Positions 46,293 through 55,755 of a stretch of 64,000 bases of DNA are shown here, in pieces. The position numbers and the translations under genes were made by a program. This DNA is from Prevotella melaninogenica (GTDB taxonomy: Bacteria; Bacteroidota; Bacteroidia; Bacteroidales; Bacteroidaceae). The notes below the pieces were generated by a model, which saw only the letters and a list, made by a program, of their open reading frames with translations, was not told where the DNA came from and did no database searches. The first letter of the stretch is position 1; every line of letters begins with the position of its first letter. The DNA lies in NCBI RefSeq assembly GCF_013267595.1, contig NZ_CP054010.1, forward strand, positions 186,001 to 250,000, read 5' to 3'.

Positions 46293-48557
46293 CTAAAATG
46301 GAAGTCCTACGGCGAAATGGAACGTAAAGTCTCGTTTTAGATTTGGATGCCATAAAGCATAATGCTCTTCCGTACTTGTATAAGCAGGGTTAATGGCTTT
46401 CATACCACCATCAAATCGAAGTATGAAGTAATCGAAATTGAGTCGTAAACCAAGTCCGTATGCAACCGCTATTTGATTATAGAAACTCTTAAAGCTAAAC
46501 TGTCCGCCTGGTTGGTCAGCATAGTCACGTAGTGTCCATATGTTTCCTGCATCTATGAAGGCTGCTGCATCAAGTTTCCAAAACAGATGTGTACGATACT
46601 CTGCGTTTAAATCAAGCTTCATATCACCAGTCTGGTTGATAAAGTCTATTCGACCATCAACACCCTTAAACTTACCCGGTCCCAACTCTCTTACGCTCCA
46701 GCCACGAACAGAGTTGGCACCACCAGAGAAATAACGCTTCTCAAATGGAAGTACTGTACTGTTTCCATAAGGAATTGCAATACCCAAGCCACCATGTAAA
46801 GCTAAGGAGTTACGCTCGTCAAATCGTAGTATCTTTGTATAATCGAAGTCGAACTTTGCATATTGTGCATAGGCAATATTGAAAAGTGTTCGTTTTCCTT
46901 CGCTATTCTTTTTAAAGTTGAAGACACTACTCAATCCATTCAGTAAGTTGCCTGCCAATTCCATTCTTGCTCTGAAAGTTTGGTTTGCACCACTATAATT
47001 CACGCCAAAACCTGTTCGTAAAATAAACAAATCTTGATAGTTATATCGAAGAATGGCATTGCGTGTTGTCGCGTTGTCGAGGTAATCATGCTTAAAAGTC
47101 TCACTAATCCATGGCATATATACATAGCTGAGATTAAGGAGATCAAAGTCATAGGTCAGGTGACGAACAGGATCTGACCAATGATATTTCCATGCAGAAG
47201 AAAAGACTCGACGATGGAACTCTGGTCTGTTTTGTAGGTTCCAGCCCACAGATACTTCTGACATGGCACTGCTCTTTCTTTTAAAATTCTTTGAGATAAA
47301 TGGAGCTAAGAAGCGAGGGAACTGTAGATGTGCTTGTACACTATACTCCTCATAGTCACTATTCTTATAGCCCTCAAGACCTTTGATTGCCTCAAAGGCT
47401 GCACGAAACTCCAAACTTAAATGTTCACTACCTCTAAAAAGGTTCCTATTCTGATAAGAAAGTACGGCTGCAGCACCTAAATCACCCGCTGTATTTGTTC
47501 CTTCTGGTTGGAAAGAGATGGTGTTTGGTTTATTGTTTGAAACCTGAATATCAGCATCTAAGTAATGCGTAGAAGATGTTGTATAGGTAAATGTCTTACC
47601 TATCACCAAACTATCATAGCGAGGAACTTCCCTAAAATTGATGTTCGTATAGCGTACTGCACCAAGACGAGAGAAGTTGTTATAAGTCTTTTGTAAGTCT
47701 ATAGCCGAGAAGTATTTGTCTTTTTCTATTAGCGTATTGTCTTCCAATACTCCCTTTCTAAGATGAAAACCTGTTGAATCACCTGGAATAAAATTGACAT
47801 TATTGATGACATAGCGTGGGTGTAATGTTGGTTTAGCATCACTATTCTCAACGTATTTCATTAAGTGTAAGGTCACGTTTACATGCTGTCTACCTTGCGT
47901 AGAGTCTGCAGTATAATATATGAAGTCCTTATGAAATCTGTAAAAACCAGAATCATTCAGGATATGTGTCAGTTTTTTACGCTCGTCATCCAAGGAAGTA
48001 ACGGTAAATTGGCGTGGTCGATCAGTATCTTTTTTGAGGTGAGGAGCAAGTACTCTTTCAATGACAGAATCCTCTATCTCATAGTTAAATCTATCGATAA
48101 TATAAGGGTTGCCTGGGTGAAGTAGGTAGTTAAGGGTCAGTTTCTTTCCTTTAACCTTTTTCTCTACGTCTACTGTTGCATTCATATAACCCATATTCTG
48201 CATAGCAACCGTCAAATCTTCTGAAGAAAGGCGAGCCTGAACAGAATCATACAATACAGGTTCCTCTCCCATTCTACGGAGTGTACGGTTAATCCATTTC
48301 GTAGTATCTTCTCCCGCCATAGCGTAAGTTCCTAATGGAATCTTAAAGAGAGAGAACCAACGTGAGTTCCCTTTTTGACGTACATACTGCATCAGAAGTG
48401 AAGAGTTAACGTCCTTTCTGTCAGAACGTAGCTCTACCTTATCTAAAAGATATTGCCCATCAGGAACAAACTTATCTGATGAACACGCTATGACAACAAG
48501 TATAGTCATAACGATAAGGAGGGGTGTGAGAAATCTATGTGACTTTGGAAACAGCAT
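46293..48557 (-). CDS. TamA/BamA-superfamily outer-membrane lipoprotein
   Basis: 754 aa. A signal peptide ends in lipobox VIAC (near residue 25), then FVPDGQYLLDKVELRSD opens POTRA-like repeats (LLHPGNPYIIDRFNYEI, RYVINNVNFIPGD). The C-terminal ~350 residues form a 16-strand type beta-barrel (D15/Omp85) with FEKRYFSGGANSVRGW, the conserved loop-6 RGW motif, and end in FAVGLPF, a terminal Phe. Omp85 proteins insert or secrete proteins at the outer membrane. The lipid anchor resembles TamL of Bacteroidetes, which pairs with TamB (not in this window). Confidence 0.88.
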   Translation of the reverse strand: MLFPKSHRFLTPLLIVMTILVVIACSSDKFVPDGQYLLDKVELRSDRKDVNSSLLMQYVRQKGNSRWFSLFKIPLGTYAMAGEDTTKWINRTLRRMGEEPVLYDSVQARLSSEDLTVAMQNMGYMNATVDVEKKVKGKKLTLNYLLHPGNPYIIDRFNYEIEDSVIERVLAPHLKKDTDRPRQFTVTSLDDERKKLTHILNDSGFYRFHKDFIYYTADSTQGRQHVNVTLHLMKYVENSDAKPTLHPRYVINNVNFIPGDSTGFHLRKGVLEDNTLIEKDKYFSAIDLQKTYNNFSRLGAVRYTNINFREVPRYDSLVIGKTFTYTTSSTHYLDADIQVSNNKPNTISFQPEGTNTAGDLGAAAVLSYQNRNLFRGSEHLSLEFRAAFEAIKGLEGYKNSDYEEYSVQAHLQFPRFLAPFISKNFKRKSSAMSEVSVGWNLQNRPEFHRRVFSSAWKYHWSDPVRHLTYDFDLLNLSYVYMPWISETFKHDYLDNATTRNAILRYNYQDLFILRTGFGVNYSGANQTFRARMELAGNLLNGLSSVFNFKKNSEGKRTLFNIAYAQYAKFDFDYTKILRFDERNSLALHGGLGIAIPYGNSTVLPFEKRYFSGGANSVRGWSVRELGPGKFKGVDGRIDFINQTGDMKLDLNAEYRTHLFWKLDAAAFIDAGNIWTLRDYADQPGGQFSFKSFYNQIAVAYGLGLRLNFDYFILRFDGGMKAINPAYTSTEEHYALWHPNLKRDFTFHFAVGLPF

Positions 48558-48580
48558 TGATATCCTAATTTGTTAATCCC

Positions 48581-48712
48581 AAAATAATACACGTAATCGC
48601 AAAGAAGGTTGACTTTCAATTTGCCGAACGCAGCTTATTTTATGCAAAAATAATGCAAGTGAGCGCAAAGAAAGTTGACTTTCAATTTGCCGAACGCAGC
48701 TTATTTTATGCA
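48581..48712 (-). repeat. 66-bp tandem duplication in the TamA-like promoter region
   Basis: 48581-48646 and 48647-48712 are near-identical: a 51-bp core (48598-48648 and 48664-48714) differs at one position, with about 15 less-conserved bases between. On the minus strand each unit ends in a -7-like octamer (TACCTTTG at 48718-48711, TATTTTTG at 48652-48645). The period equals three times 22. Confidence 0.85.
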
Positions 48713-48718
48713 AAGGTA
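48711..48718 (-). promoter_or_regulatory. -7-like element upstream of the TamA-like gene
   Basis: TACCTTTG on the minus strand; a second, TATTTTTG, lies at 48652-48645 one repeat unit downstream. No -33 TTTG is at 19 bp from either. Confidence 0.4.
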
Positions 48719-48774
48719 GTAAAAAGTTAAGAAGTAATAGTCGGCGAGTGGATAGTTTTTTGTAAATTTGCGAA

Positions 48775-49497
48775 GTGATATCAAAAAATAAGATAAAGCT
48801 TATCCATTCTCTTGAGACTAAAAAAGGAAGAGAGAAAGTAGGATTATTTGTAGCAGAAGGACCCAAAGTTGTCAATGATTTGCTGCACGAAGGGTTTGTG
48901 GCAGATGAGATTTTAGAAGATATTGAAGATATCAAAAAGGTTTCTTTTCTCCAACATCCACAGCCTGTTTTGGGTGTTTTCAAGATGCCAGAAGAAGATT
49001 GTAAAGTAACAAATGATTACTTAAGTCTATTCAATGAATACATTGATAATCAACTTGTATTAGACCTTGATGGAGTGCAAGACCCTGGTAATCTTGGTAC
49101 AATCATTCGAATTGCAGATTGGTTTGGTATTGAAAACATTTTCTGTTCGCATGAGACAGCTGACTGCTGGAATCCAAAGGTTGTGCAGGCAACGATGGGA
49201 AGTATTGCAAGAGTAAAGCTTCATTACTTAAACTTGAATGAGTTGATAGACCATCTCCCTATTGACTACCCTATCTATGCCACGCTTTTGGATGGTAATA
49301 ACATTTATAGTCAAGAACTCTCTCATCACGGAATGATTGTAATGGGAAATGAGGGAAAAGGTATATCTTCGCAGCTTAGAACAAAGATTAACCGAAAACT
49401 TCTGATTCCAAACTATCCTCCAGAGCGTGAAACGGCAGAGTCTTTGAATGTAGCCATTGCAACATCTATTGTTTGTGCTGAGTTCAGAAGACGATAA
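48775..49497 (+). CDS. TrmH/SpoU-family rRNA/tRNA 2'-O-methyltransferase
   Basis: 240 aa from a GTG. The homologue-like start SKNKIKLIHSLETKKGREK...FVAEGPKVV is a substrate-binding domain. The SPOUT knot motifs are DPGNLGTIIRIADWFG, VMGNEGKGIS and ESLNVAIATSIVCAEF. It methylates ribose 2'-OH in a stable RNA, with the target not deducible. A TAAATTTG at 48763 is so close to the GTG that, if used, the message would be leaderless. The start is therefore less certain than the family. Confidence 0.88.
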   Translation: MISKNKIKLIHSLETKKGREKVGLFVAEGPKVVNDLLHEGFVADEILEDIEDIKKVSFLQHPQPVLGVFKMPEEDCKVTNDYLSLFNEYIDNQLVLDLDGVQDPGNLGTIIRIADWFGIENIFCSHETADCWNPKVVQATMGSIARVKLHYLNLNELIDHLPIDYPIYATLLDGNNIYSQELSHHGMIVMGNEGKGISSQLRTKINRKLLIPNYPPERETAESLNVAIATSIVCAEFRRR

Positions 49498-49548
49498 AAG
49501 GCTGTTATTCTTGAAATAATTAACTACCAACCTACAAAGAAACATAAT

Positions 49549-50598
49549 ATGATAAACTTACAAAATCTAATTAGAACAAATATTAGAGAACTCATCTCTT
49601 GCGCTGAAACGAAAGCTGAAGAGAATGTAAGGGATTCTCAACATATTATGCTTGATGCTAATGAAAATCCATATAACAAACCTTTTAACCGCTATCCTTC
49701 TGACGATCAGATAGAGTTGAAAGAAGAACTTGCCAAGCTAAAAGGTGTTAGAACTAAGGAGATTTTCTTAAGCAATGGCTCTACAGAGGCGATAGATATG
49801 TGCTATCGTATCTTTTGTCAGCCAAAGGTTGATAATGTTGTTGCGATAGAACCGACCTGTGAACTATACAAACATTTTGCTAAATTAAATGATATTGAAT
49901 ACCGTTCAGTACTTTTGGATGAGGAGTTTCAGTTAAATGCTGCAGAACTTCTTAAGGCTTGTGACAAGCATACAAAGTTAGTATGGCTTTGCTCTCCTAA
50001 TACCCCAAGCGGCAATTTGCTGAATGTTGAAGAAGTTGAGAAGGTCTTGAAAGGATTTGATGGTATTGTTGTTATTGATGAGGCTTATGCTGATTTCACA
50101 CGTTTACAAACCTTTCGAGAGCGTATATCGGAATTTCCTAATATAATAGTACTCAACACTTTCTCTAAGGCATGGGCAAGTGCTGCTATCCGTTTAGGCG
50201 TGGTTTATGCACAAGAAGCTATTATAAGCATCTTCAACAAGGTGAGTAGCCCTTACCATATCAGCCAACTGACACAAGCGCAAGGGCTTGATGCGCTTAA
50301 GCATCGCTATGATATCGAAGATTGGATAAAGATAATCTTGTTAGAGCGTAAGCGTATGATTCTTGCCTTCGAGAGTTTAGCTTGTTGTGAGAAAGTCTAT
50401 CCTTCGAATGCCAATTTCTTCTTAGCAAAGATGAAAGATGCACAAAGTGTGTATGATTATCTGTGTGAAAAAGGTATTCATGTTAGGAACTGTTCTAATG
50501 TTTCGTTATGCGGTAATTGCTTGCGTATAACAATTGGTTCCAAGGCTGAAAACGCAGAAATCCTTGGAATACTTAGATATTATAAGCCAACAAAATAG
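49549..50598 (+). CDS. hisC: Histidinol-phosphate aminotransferase
   Basis: 349 aa. A PLP enzyme of histidine synthesis (imidazole-acetol-P to histidinol-P). MLDANENPYNKPFNRYPSD is the HisC start, SNGSTEAIDMCYRIF binds PLP phosphate, VIDEAYADF contains the PLP Asp, and TFSKAWASAAIRLG contains the Schiff-base Lys. No other his genes are adjacent. It lies 51 bases after the SpoU methylase and probably shares its transcript. Confidence 0.9.
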   Translation: MINLQNLIRTNIRELISCAETKAEENVRDSQHIMLDANENPYNKPFNRYPSDDQIELKEELAKLKGVRTKEIFLSNGSTEAIDMCYRIFCQPKVDNVVAIEPTCELYKHFAKLNDIEYRSVLLDEEFQLNAAELLKACDKHTKLVWLCSPNTPSGNLLNVEEVEKVLKGFDGIVVIDEAYADFTRLQTFRERISEFPNIIVLNTFSKAWASAAIRLGVVYAQEAIISIFNKVSSPYHISQLTQAQGLDALKHRYDIEDWIKIILLERKRMILAFESLACCEKVYPSNANFFLAKMKDAQSVYDYLCEKGIHVRNCSNVSLCGNCLRITIGSKAENAEILGILRYYKPTK

Positions 50599-50606
50599 TC
50601 TTAAAG

Positions 50607-50648
50607 TCTATAAGTTGATGTTGCCTTATTACAACATCAACTTATAGA
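50607..50648 (+). terminator. Hairpin after hisC
   Basis: A perfect 17-bp stem (TCTATAAGTTGATGTTG and its complement) with an 8-base loop, 8 bases past the hisC stop. No strong T-run. Confidence 0.65.
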
Positions 50649-50704
50649 TAATCGAAAACTTCTGTTTAGTATTATACGATAAGGCGTCTTCGTATAAGTA
50701 ATTT

Positions 50705-50746
50705 AGTCATGTCTTATTTATTTTATTGTGACAATAAGACATGACT
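50705..50746. terminator. Second hairpin in the hisC/yggS convergent gap
   Basis: AGTCATGTCTTATT pairs with AATAAGACATGACT (14 bp), followed on the plus side by CTTATGCCTTTTTA. Confidence 0.65.
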
Positions 50747-50766
50747 CTTATGCCTTTTTAGGATAG

Positions 50767-50832
50767 TGCAGAGCCCCAGCACCAATGGTGCGGACGGTTA
50801 ACACCAATGGTGCGGATGGTTAATAAACACGC
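50767..50832 (+). repeat. 22-bp iterated array, family B, copy 3
   Basis: Units begin at 50767, 50789 and 50811 (exact 22-bp steps). The first two carry CACCAATGG and the last two TGCGGAnGGTTAA. The last unit overlaps the stop codon and final codons of the YggS gene. Confidence 0.8.
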
Positions 50833-51491
50833 GGACCAAAGATAGTCGTACCCACACGAACCATTGTTGAGCGACATTCCACGGCTATATCATAGTCATG
50901 ACTCATACCCCATGAACGCTCTTTGAATTCAGGATCATCAGCAAAATACTTTGCCTTCAATTCGTCAAAGAGGTCGGCTGCCAACATCATCTCCTTTTTA
51001 ATCTGATTACGATCATCTACATTTGATGCCATCATCATTAAACCAGAAATGTGTACATTCTTAAGCTCTTTCCACTCACCGCTCTCTAATAGTTCTCGAC
51101 AAGCATCAGGAGTGAAGCCATACTTTGTTTCCTCTTCTGCAATATGGAGTTCAAGAAGAACGTTGATGACACGGTTGTACTTCGCAGCTTGCTTATTGAT
51201 TTCCTTTAAAAGCTTCAAAGAGTCAACAGCTTCAACCATAGAGATATAGGGAGCAATGTATTTCACTTTATTGGTCTGTAGATGACCAATAAAGTGCCAC
51301 TCTATATCCTTTGGGAGTGTCTCAACCTTACGTGACAGTTCCTGCACCTGACTTTCGCCAAAGATACGCTGCCCTTCACGATAAGCCACTTCCAAATATT
51401 CGTTAGGGTGAAACTTACTGATGGCAACCAACTTCACACCATCAGGAAGATTCCCAAGCACTTCGTGTAAATTATTTGCTACATCATACAT
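50820..51491 (-). CDS. YggS-family PLP homeostasis protein
   Basis: 223 aa. A single-domain alanine-racemase-fold protein that binds PLP but lacks racemase activity and balances PLP and amino-acid pools. LVAISKFHP holds the PLP Lys. GESQVQELSRKVETLPKDIEWHFIGHLQTNK and WGMSHDYDIAVECRSTMVRVGTTIFGPR are the signature segments. It follows the DUF4494 gene by 33 bases. Its end runs into a family B repeat. Confidence 0.93.
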   Translation of the reverse strand: MYDVANNLHEVLGNLPDGVKLVAISKFHPNEYLEVAYREGQRIFGESQVQELSRKVETLPKDIEWHFIGHLQTNKVKYIAPYISMVEAVDSLKLLKEINKQAAKYNRVINVLLELHIAEEETKYGFTPDACRELLESGEWKELKNVHISGLMMMASNVDDRNQIKKEMMLAADLFDELKAKYFADDPEFKERSWGMSHDYDIAVECRSTMVRVGTTIFGPRVY

Positions 51492-51524
51492 AACTGTAAG
51501 TTTCTGTCTTGTTTACTGATTAAG

Positions 51525-52004
51525 TTATTGTTCGAATTCTGGCTTCTCGTTCTTCTTTCCAGCATGATGTTCAAAGACGTCCATAATCTTTGTTTCGGTG
51601 ATAGCTGCAATCTCGTAATCGATCATAGTAGAACCCATCACCTCGTCTACATGCTTAACAGCACCGCTTACAGAATGTGCCTGAACAAGATAAGTTACTG
51701 AAGTACGCTTTTCCTTATCTGTCTTTTCATCCAATGTGATGAAAGAAAGCTTTGCCTTAAACCACTTGTCATCAGTATCAATATCGCTAAAGAAAATCTC
51801 ACCGAATGGTGCTGGAGAGATGGCTTTTACGTCAAACTCACCACTAACATAGTGTGACATTTCCTCTGTGATAAACTCCTCAGCCTCAGAGAAACTGAAT
51901 GCATCAACCACATACTGTTCAATGACTTTCTTGTTCTGACCATCTTCCATGGTCTTGTCATATCTAACTCGTGTTTCAAACCAAGTGCTTGTTCTACTTC
52001 TCAT
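51525..52004 (-). CDS. DUF4494 protein
   Basis: 159 aa. SRTSTWFETRVRYDKTMEDG starts a small alpha/beta protein that matches DUF4494, a Bacteroidetes-restricted family of unknown function (from memory). No signal peptide or catalytic motif is visible. Co-oriented with and close to the YggS gene. A TACTTTTG at 52095-52088 is a plausible -7 element. Confidence 0.8.
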   Translation of the reverse strand: MRSRTSTWFETRVRYDKTMEDGQNKKVIEQYVVDAFSFSEAEEFITEEMSHYVSGEFDVKAISPAPFGEIFFSDIDTDDKWFKAKLSFITLDEKTDKEKRTSVTYLVQAHSVSGAVKHVDEVMGSTMIDYEIAAITETKIMDVFEHHAGKKNEKPEFEQ

Positions 52005-52148
52005 AATTATTCTTTAAGTTTTAAGCCCTGCTTTTCAGCTATCAAATAAAGACAAAATGAAGAGCAATAGGCGGTTTTATAGATGTGCAAAAGTAGTAAA
52101 AAATCTGCGTTAATCAGCTAAAAGTGCGGTTAAAATAAAAAAAATGTC

Positions 52149-52156
52149 TATCTTTG
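52149..52156 (+). promoter_or_regulatory. -7 element of the aminotransferase gene
   Basis: TATCTTTG matches TAnnTTTG, 73 bp before the ATG. An in-frame TTG (52154) lies inside the element, so that start was rejected. Confidence 0.5.
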
Positions 52157-52228
52157 CATCATAGTAAAGAATATAAGAGCAGATATCTTCTACTCTCATT
52201 CATTATCGGGAGAATAAATAAAGTCATT

Positions 52229-53434
52229 ATGCCGGAAATATCAGTTCGTGGACTTGAAATGCCGGAGTCACCTATTAGAAAACTGGCTCCACTTGCCGTT
52301 GCAGCAAAGAAACGTGGTATTAAAGTTTACCATTTGAATATCGGTCAACCTGATCTTCCAACACCGCAATGTGGACTGGACGCTCTGAAGAAGATTGATC
52401 GTAAACTTTTAGAGTACTCACCATCTCAAGGCTATCTTTCTTATAGAGAAAAACTCTGTGACTTTTACGAGAAGTTCAATATTAATGTTACACCAGACGA
52501 TATCATCATTACTGCTGGTGGTTCTGAAGCTGTGCTGTATTCTTTTATGGCATGTCTAAATCCTGGAGATGAAATCATCGTTCCAGAGCCTGCATATGCT
52601 AATTATATGGCATTTGCTATATCAGCTGGTGCAAAGATAAAGACGATTGCAACCTCTATAGAAGAAGGATTTGCACTGCCTAAGGTTGAGAAGTTTGAAG
52701 AACTTATCAATGAGAAGACGCGTGCTATCATGATATGTAATCCAAACAACCCTACTGGTTATCTGTATACAAGAAGGGAGATGAATCAGATTCGTGACCT
52801 CGTTAAGAAGTACGATCTTTATCTCTTCTCTGATGAGGTTTATCGTGAGTATATCTATACTGGGTCGCCTTATATCTCTGCAATGCACTTACAGGGAATA
52901 GAGAATAATACCGTACTTATTGACTCTGTATCAAAGCGTTACAGTGAGTGTGGTATTCGTATTGGTGCGCTGATAACAAAGAATGAGGAGATTCGTAAGG
53001 CTGTGATGAAGTTCTGTCAGGCACGCCTCTCTCCCCCACTGATTGGTCAGATTGTAGCAGAAGCAAGTCTTGATGCACCTGAATCCTACTATCGTGATGT
53101 CTACGATGAGTATGTTGAGCGTCGTAAATGCCTGATTGACGGACTGAATCGCATTCCAGGCGTTTACTCTCCTATCCCTATGGGAGCCTTTTATACTGTA
53201 GCTAAACTCCCTGTTGACGACTCAGATAAGTTCTGTCGTTGGTGTTTAGAGGAATTCAATTATGAAGGTGAGACAGTAATGATGGCTCCAGCCAGTGGCT
53301 TCTATACAACACCAGGTGCTGGACATAACCAAGTTCGCATTGCTTACGTACTCAAACGTGAAGATTTACAGCGTGCTTTGATTGTTCTTCAAAAGGCTTT
53401 GGAGGCATATCCAGGACGTGTAGATGAAGAGTAA
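52229..53434 (+). CDS. Class I PLP aminotransferase (aspartate aminotransferase-like)
   Basis: 401 aa from the ATG at 52229. KVYHLNIGQPDLPTP and AGGSEAVLYSFMACLNPGDEI form the PLP pocket, MICNPNNPTGYLYTRREM and LFSDEVYREYIY contribute the Asn and Asp/Tyr, and DSVSKRYSECGIRIG carries the PLP Lys. It belongs to the aspartate/tyrosine aminotransferase group. The exact amino donor cannot be told from sequence. Confidence 0.9.
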   Translation: MPEISVRGLEMPESPIRKLAPLAVAAKKRGIKVYHLNIGQPDLPTPQCGLDALKKIDRKLLEYSPSQGYLSYREKLCDFYEKFNINVTPDDIIITAGGSEAVLYSFMACLNPGDEIIVPEPAYANYMAFAISAGAKIKTIATSIEEGFALPKVEKFEELINEKTRAIMICNPNNPTGYLYTRREMNQIRDLVKKYDLYLFSDEVYREYIYTGSPYISAMHLQGIENNTVLIDSVSKRYSECGIRIGALITKNEEIRKAVMKFCQARLSPPLIGQIVAEASLDAPESYYRDVYDEYVERRKCLIDGLNRIPGVYSPIPMGAFYTVAKLPVDDSDKFCRWCLEEFNYEGETVMMAPASGFYTTPGAGHNQVRIAYVLKREDLQRALIVLQKALEAYPGRVDEE

Positions 53435-53443
53435 AGTCTGTTT

Positions 53444-53485
53444 ATAATTCACAATTCATAGTTCATAATTCATAATTATGATTAC
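53444..53485 (-). repeat. Left inverted arm of the AT-rich repeat before the ABC permease
   Basis: Runs as ATAATTC...ATGATTAC and is the approximate reverse complement of the 46-bp tandem unit at 53633-53770. About 147 bases of unrecognised DNA lie between the arms. Confidence 0.7.
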
Positions 53486-53632
53486 TGATATTTGTTTTCG
53501 TTAATCCCTTTCTCAATTTTATTTAGGAGAGTATTACAGGTTGAAGATAGGCAAATAACTGTAAGCAAGGAATAAAAATAAGCTTGTATAATTAATATAT
53601 TGAAATAGAATATGAACTCATACAGAATGAAG

Positions 53633-53770
53633 GTAATCATAATTATGAATTCTGGATTATGAATTCTGAATTAAAGAAGTAACCATAATTATGAACTATG
53701 GATTATGAATTCTGAATTAAAGTAGTAATCATAATAATGAATTCAGAACTCTGAATTATAAATTAAAATA
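53633..53770 (+). repeat. Three tandem 46-bp units abutting the ABC permease start codon
   Basis: Units begin at 53633, 53679 and 53725, each with GTAAyCATAATwATGAA and GAATTmTGAATTA-like segments. The last unit ends at 53770, one base before the ATG at 53771. The array therefore covers the place where a promoter and ribosome-binding site would be. Confidence 0.8.
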
Positions 53771-55018
53771 ATGAACTACCCGCTTTTTATTGCTCGTAAA
53801 ATATATAACGGAGGAGACAAGACACGGAAGGTGTCGAAGCCTGCTATTACTATTGCTACTATTGGTGTAGCAATTGGTTTGGCTGTAATGATTGTGTCTG
53901 TATGTGTTGTATTGGGTTTTAAGCATACTATCCGTGATAAGATGGTAGGCTTTGGGAGTCATATAACTGTAGCCAACTTCCTTACATTGCAGGGCTCTGA
54001 GCAATATCCAATAGCAGTAAACGATTCACTAATAAAGGAACTCAAGGCGGTACCTGGCATTAAACATGTGCAGCGTTATGCGTATACACAGGGCATATTA
54101 AAGACCGACAATGATTTCTTAGGTGTTATGTTGAAAGGTGTTGGACCCGACTTTGATTCTACCTTTATACATAACAATATGGTAGAGGGAAGTCTCCCCC
54201 ATTTCTCTGCCACAGAGAGTCAACAGAAATTAGTAATTTCTAAAACGATTGCTGACAAACTAAACCTGAAGGTGGGACAACGTCTTTTTGCCTACTTTAT
54301 CAACGATCAAGGTGTTCGTACACGTAAGTTTACTATCGCTGGTATCTATGAAACAAATATGAAGCAGTTTGATTCGCAGATTTGTTTTACTGATTTATAT
54401 ACAGCTAACAAGCTAAACGGATGGGAAGCTGACCAATATAGCGGAGTGGAATTACTTGTTAACGACTTCTCACAACTAAATAATATAACTCTTCGCGTAC
54501 TTAATAAAGTGAAGAATACGACTGACCATTACGGAGAAACTTACTCTGCAGAGAATATTATAGATCAAAATCCGCAGATATTCTCTTGGCTTGATTTAAT
54601 GGACTTAAATGTATGGATTATTCTTGCACTTATGGTAGCGGTTGCTGGTGTTACGATGATATCAGGTCTATTGATTATCATTCTCGAACGTACCCAGATG
54701 ATTGGTATCTTAAAGGCACTTGGTTCACGTAATCGTCAGATACGTCATATCTTCCTTTGGTTTGCCACCTTTATTATTGGTAGAGGTCTGCTTATTGGTA
54801 ACATCATAGGATTGGGTATTATCTTCTTACAGAAGTGGACTGGACTTATAAGGCTCGATCCGCAAACTTATTATGTAAGTACGGTACCAGTAGAAGTCAA
54901 CCTTCCACTTATCATTGCTCTTAACCTCGCGACATTGTTGGTATGTGTTGCAGTTTTGATTGCACCAAGCTATCTTATAAGTCGCATTCATCCAGCTAAG
55001 TCAATGCACTACGAGTAG
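53771..55018 (+). CDS. LolC/E-like (FtsX-domain) ABC transporter permease
   Basis: 415 aa. A membrane segment at about 25-47 (AITIATIGVAIGLAVMIVSVCVVLGF), a large periplasmic domain (about 55-265) and three C-terminal membrane segments match the LolC/LolE/MacB permease layout. WIILALMVAVAGVTMISGLLIIILERTQMIGILKALGS is the FtsX-type cytoplasmic motif that couples to the ATPase. Lol permeases extract lipoproteins from the inner membrane. No ATPase gene is adjacent. Confidence 0.85.
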   Translation: MNYPLFIARKIYNGGDKTRKVSKPAITIATIGVAIGLAVMIVSVCVVLGFKHTIRDKMVGFGSHITVANFLTLQGSEQYPIAVNDSLIKELKAVPGIKHVQRYAYTQGILKTDNDFLGVMLKGVGPDFDSTFIHNNMVEGSLPHFSATESQQKLVISKTIADKLNLKVGQRLFAYFINDQGVRTRKFTIAGIYETNMKQFDSQICFTDLYTANKLNGWEADQYSGVELLVNDFSQLNNITLRVLNKVKNTTDHYGETYSAENIIDQNPQIFSWLDLMDLNVWIILALMVAVAGVTMISGLLIIILERTQMIGILKALGSRNRQIRHIFLWFATFIIGRGLLIGNIIGLGIIFLQKWTGLIRLDPQTYYVSTVPVEVNLPLIIALNLATLLVCVAVLIAPSYLISRIHPAKSMHYE

Positions 55019-55038
55019 TAACATTTATCCCCTTCAGA

Positions 55039-55755
55039 ATGAAAGCTATGAAAAGGTATCGAGTGGTTATCTATATTTCTGTTGTTACGGAGATTATTTT
55101 GGTTGTACTCTGTGTTATTAAATATATCCCTGTATATAGCATCTATATAGGAAAGCTGCGGGCTAAGGATCTAATTGAAAGATTAGAAACGTATAAAAAA
55201 CAGCACGGAGAATATCCGGAAACATTGAAGCCTATAGGCTTTCCAAAGGCTGAATTATGTGAGTATGTGGAGTATAAAGGTACTTATTATTATATAAGAC
55301 AAAGTGAATGTGACTTTGATTTGGAAATTACTGATGGTTTAGACTCCCCTATTTACTATTCACTCGCCGAAAAATGGTTTAGTGTCAACAGGGCTGAAAT
55401 TATCAAACAGCTTACAGAACCACTTTATAAAAAATATCTATTAGCAGAGTCTTCAAATAAACTCACAACCTCAGTACGTAGCAACGTTACAAAAAGTGAG
55501 AAGGAAAACATTCCTTTCTTTAACTACACAACAGCAGACAGCATAATTTTTATTAAGAAGTTTTATGACAAGAAACATATTGCTTCAAAGGGCTTTGCTT
55601 TAGTTGACGTTAAAACTAAAAGAATAAAGCCTATTGGATCTTGGACTATATTTACTTACAACGGAAAGAGTTATCAAGTTACTTATGACAAAGATTCATC
55701 TAAAGGACAAATTTTATCACGTCTTTACTTGCGGGTTACGTGCAGGTGCGAGTAA
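55039..55755 (+). CDS. Hypothetical membrane-anchored protein
   Basis: 238 aa. One N-terminal hydrophobic segment (VVIYISVVTEIILVVLCVIKYIPVYSI) with Lys/Arg before it, and a soluble remainder. No family recognised. It begins 20 bases after the ABC permease and overlaps the next gene, so it is likely co-transcribed with it. An ATG four codons in is a possible alternative. Confidence 0.65.
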   Translation: MKAMKRYRVVIYISVVTEIILVVLCVIKYIPVYSIYIGKLRAKDLIERLETYKKQHGEYPETLKPIGFPKAELCEYVEYKGTYYYIRQSECDFDLEITDGLDSPIYYSLAEKWFSVNRAEIIKQLTEPLYKKYLLAESSNKLTTSVRSNVTKSEKENIPFFNYTTADSIIFIKKFYDKKHIASKGFALVDVKTKRIKPIGSWTIFTYNGKSYQVTYDKDSSKGQILSRLYLRVTCRCE

